DNA from: Porphyromonadaceae bacterium UBA7141
GTDB lineage: Bacteria > Bacteroidota > Bacteroidia > Bacteroidales > Muribaculaceae
DNA: 14,790 nt
Assembly (NCBI GenBank): GCA_002491945.1
Contig: DKWX01000001.1
Location: 1 to 14,790 of the forward strand
Direction: 5' to 3'
Part shown: positions 14,768-14,790 of the stretch, in pieces
Numbering within the stretch: position 1 is the stretch's first letter
Layout: each line of letters begins with the position of its first letter
The notes under the pieces: model-generated
Told to the model about the DNA's origin: nothing
Database searches by the model: none
The model's input: the letters and a program-made list of their open reading frames with translations, nothing else
Position numbers and translations under genes: made by a program

Positions 14768-14784
14768 TCTCTTAGAAACTGTTT
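14768..14784 (-). repeat. Leader motif shared with rpiB
   Basis: Minus-strand AAACAGTTTCTAAGAGA, related to 11606-11620 with one substitution and a 2-nt difference, in the same orientation and also shortly before a start codon. The window ends 6 nt further on, so its full extent is not visible. Confidence 0.35.
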
Positions 14785-14790
14785 AAATTT

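Noticed and set aside
1..14790. CRISPR arrays, insertion sequences, toxin-antitoxin or defence genes
   Set aside because: No regularly spaced repeats, transposase motifs or known defence domains were found on either strand.

Overview
The window looks like chromosomal DNA from a Bacteroidales bacterium. A member of the Muribaculaceae is my best guess, but the family is an inference from overall protein style, not a proof. Supporting signs are promoters of the Bacteroidetes type (TTG, about 20 nt, then TAnnTTTG) before hisS and the tRNAs, exported proteins with signal peptides ending in AQ or AMA, a TonB-dependent receptor with a carboxypeptidase-regulatory N-terminal domain, a protein with a type IX secretion-like C-terminus, a DUF3843-like protein, and a Bacteroidetes-type DUF2156 protein.

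Layout. Positions 1-3544 hold two divergent envelope genes: a SusC/RagA-like TonB-dependent receptor without a SusD partner (minus), and a secreted protein with a possible T9SS sorting domain (plus). A terminator and a strong promoter then lead into a plus-strand group (3818-7830): hisS, a DUF3843-like gene of unknown function, and an exported histidine acid phosphatase. This group ends at an unusual nested, bidirectional terminator (7868-7985). From there to the right edge everything is on the minus strand: a polyprenol-phosphate mannosyltransferase-like GT2, a DUF2156 protein, two near-identical tRNA-Arg(ACG) genes with their own promoter and terminator, folB, rpiB, engB (ysxC), a lysC-type aspartokinase behind a structured leader, and a YqgE/AlgH protein with its own terminator.

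How the genes work together. Most of this is ordinary housekeeping: tRNA charging (hisS), tRNA-Arg supply, folate synthesis (folB), the pentose phosphate pathway (rpiB), ribosome assembly (engB) and the aspartate amino-acid family (lysC). There is no CRISPR array, insertion sequence, prophage, toxin-antitoxin pair, defence island or biosynthetic cluster that I can support, and I found no convincing new multigene system. The points worth a second look are small-scale: the nested inverted repeat at 7868-7985, two dispersed repeat pairs (3572/10081 and 11606/14768), a compensatory base-pair change between the twin tRNA-Arg genes, the folded lysC leader, a GC-rich folded element at 10158-10238, and several short palindromes next to start codons.
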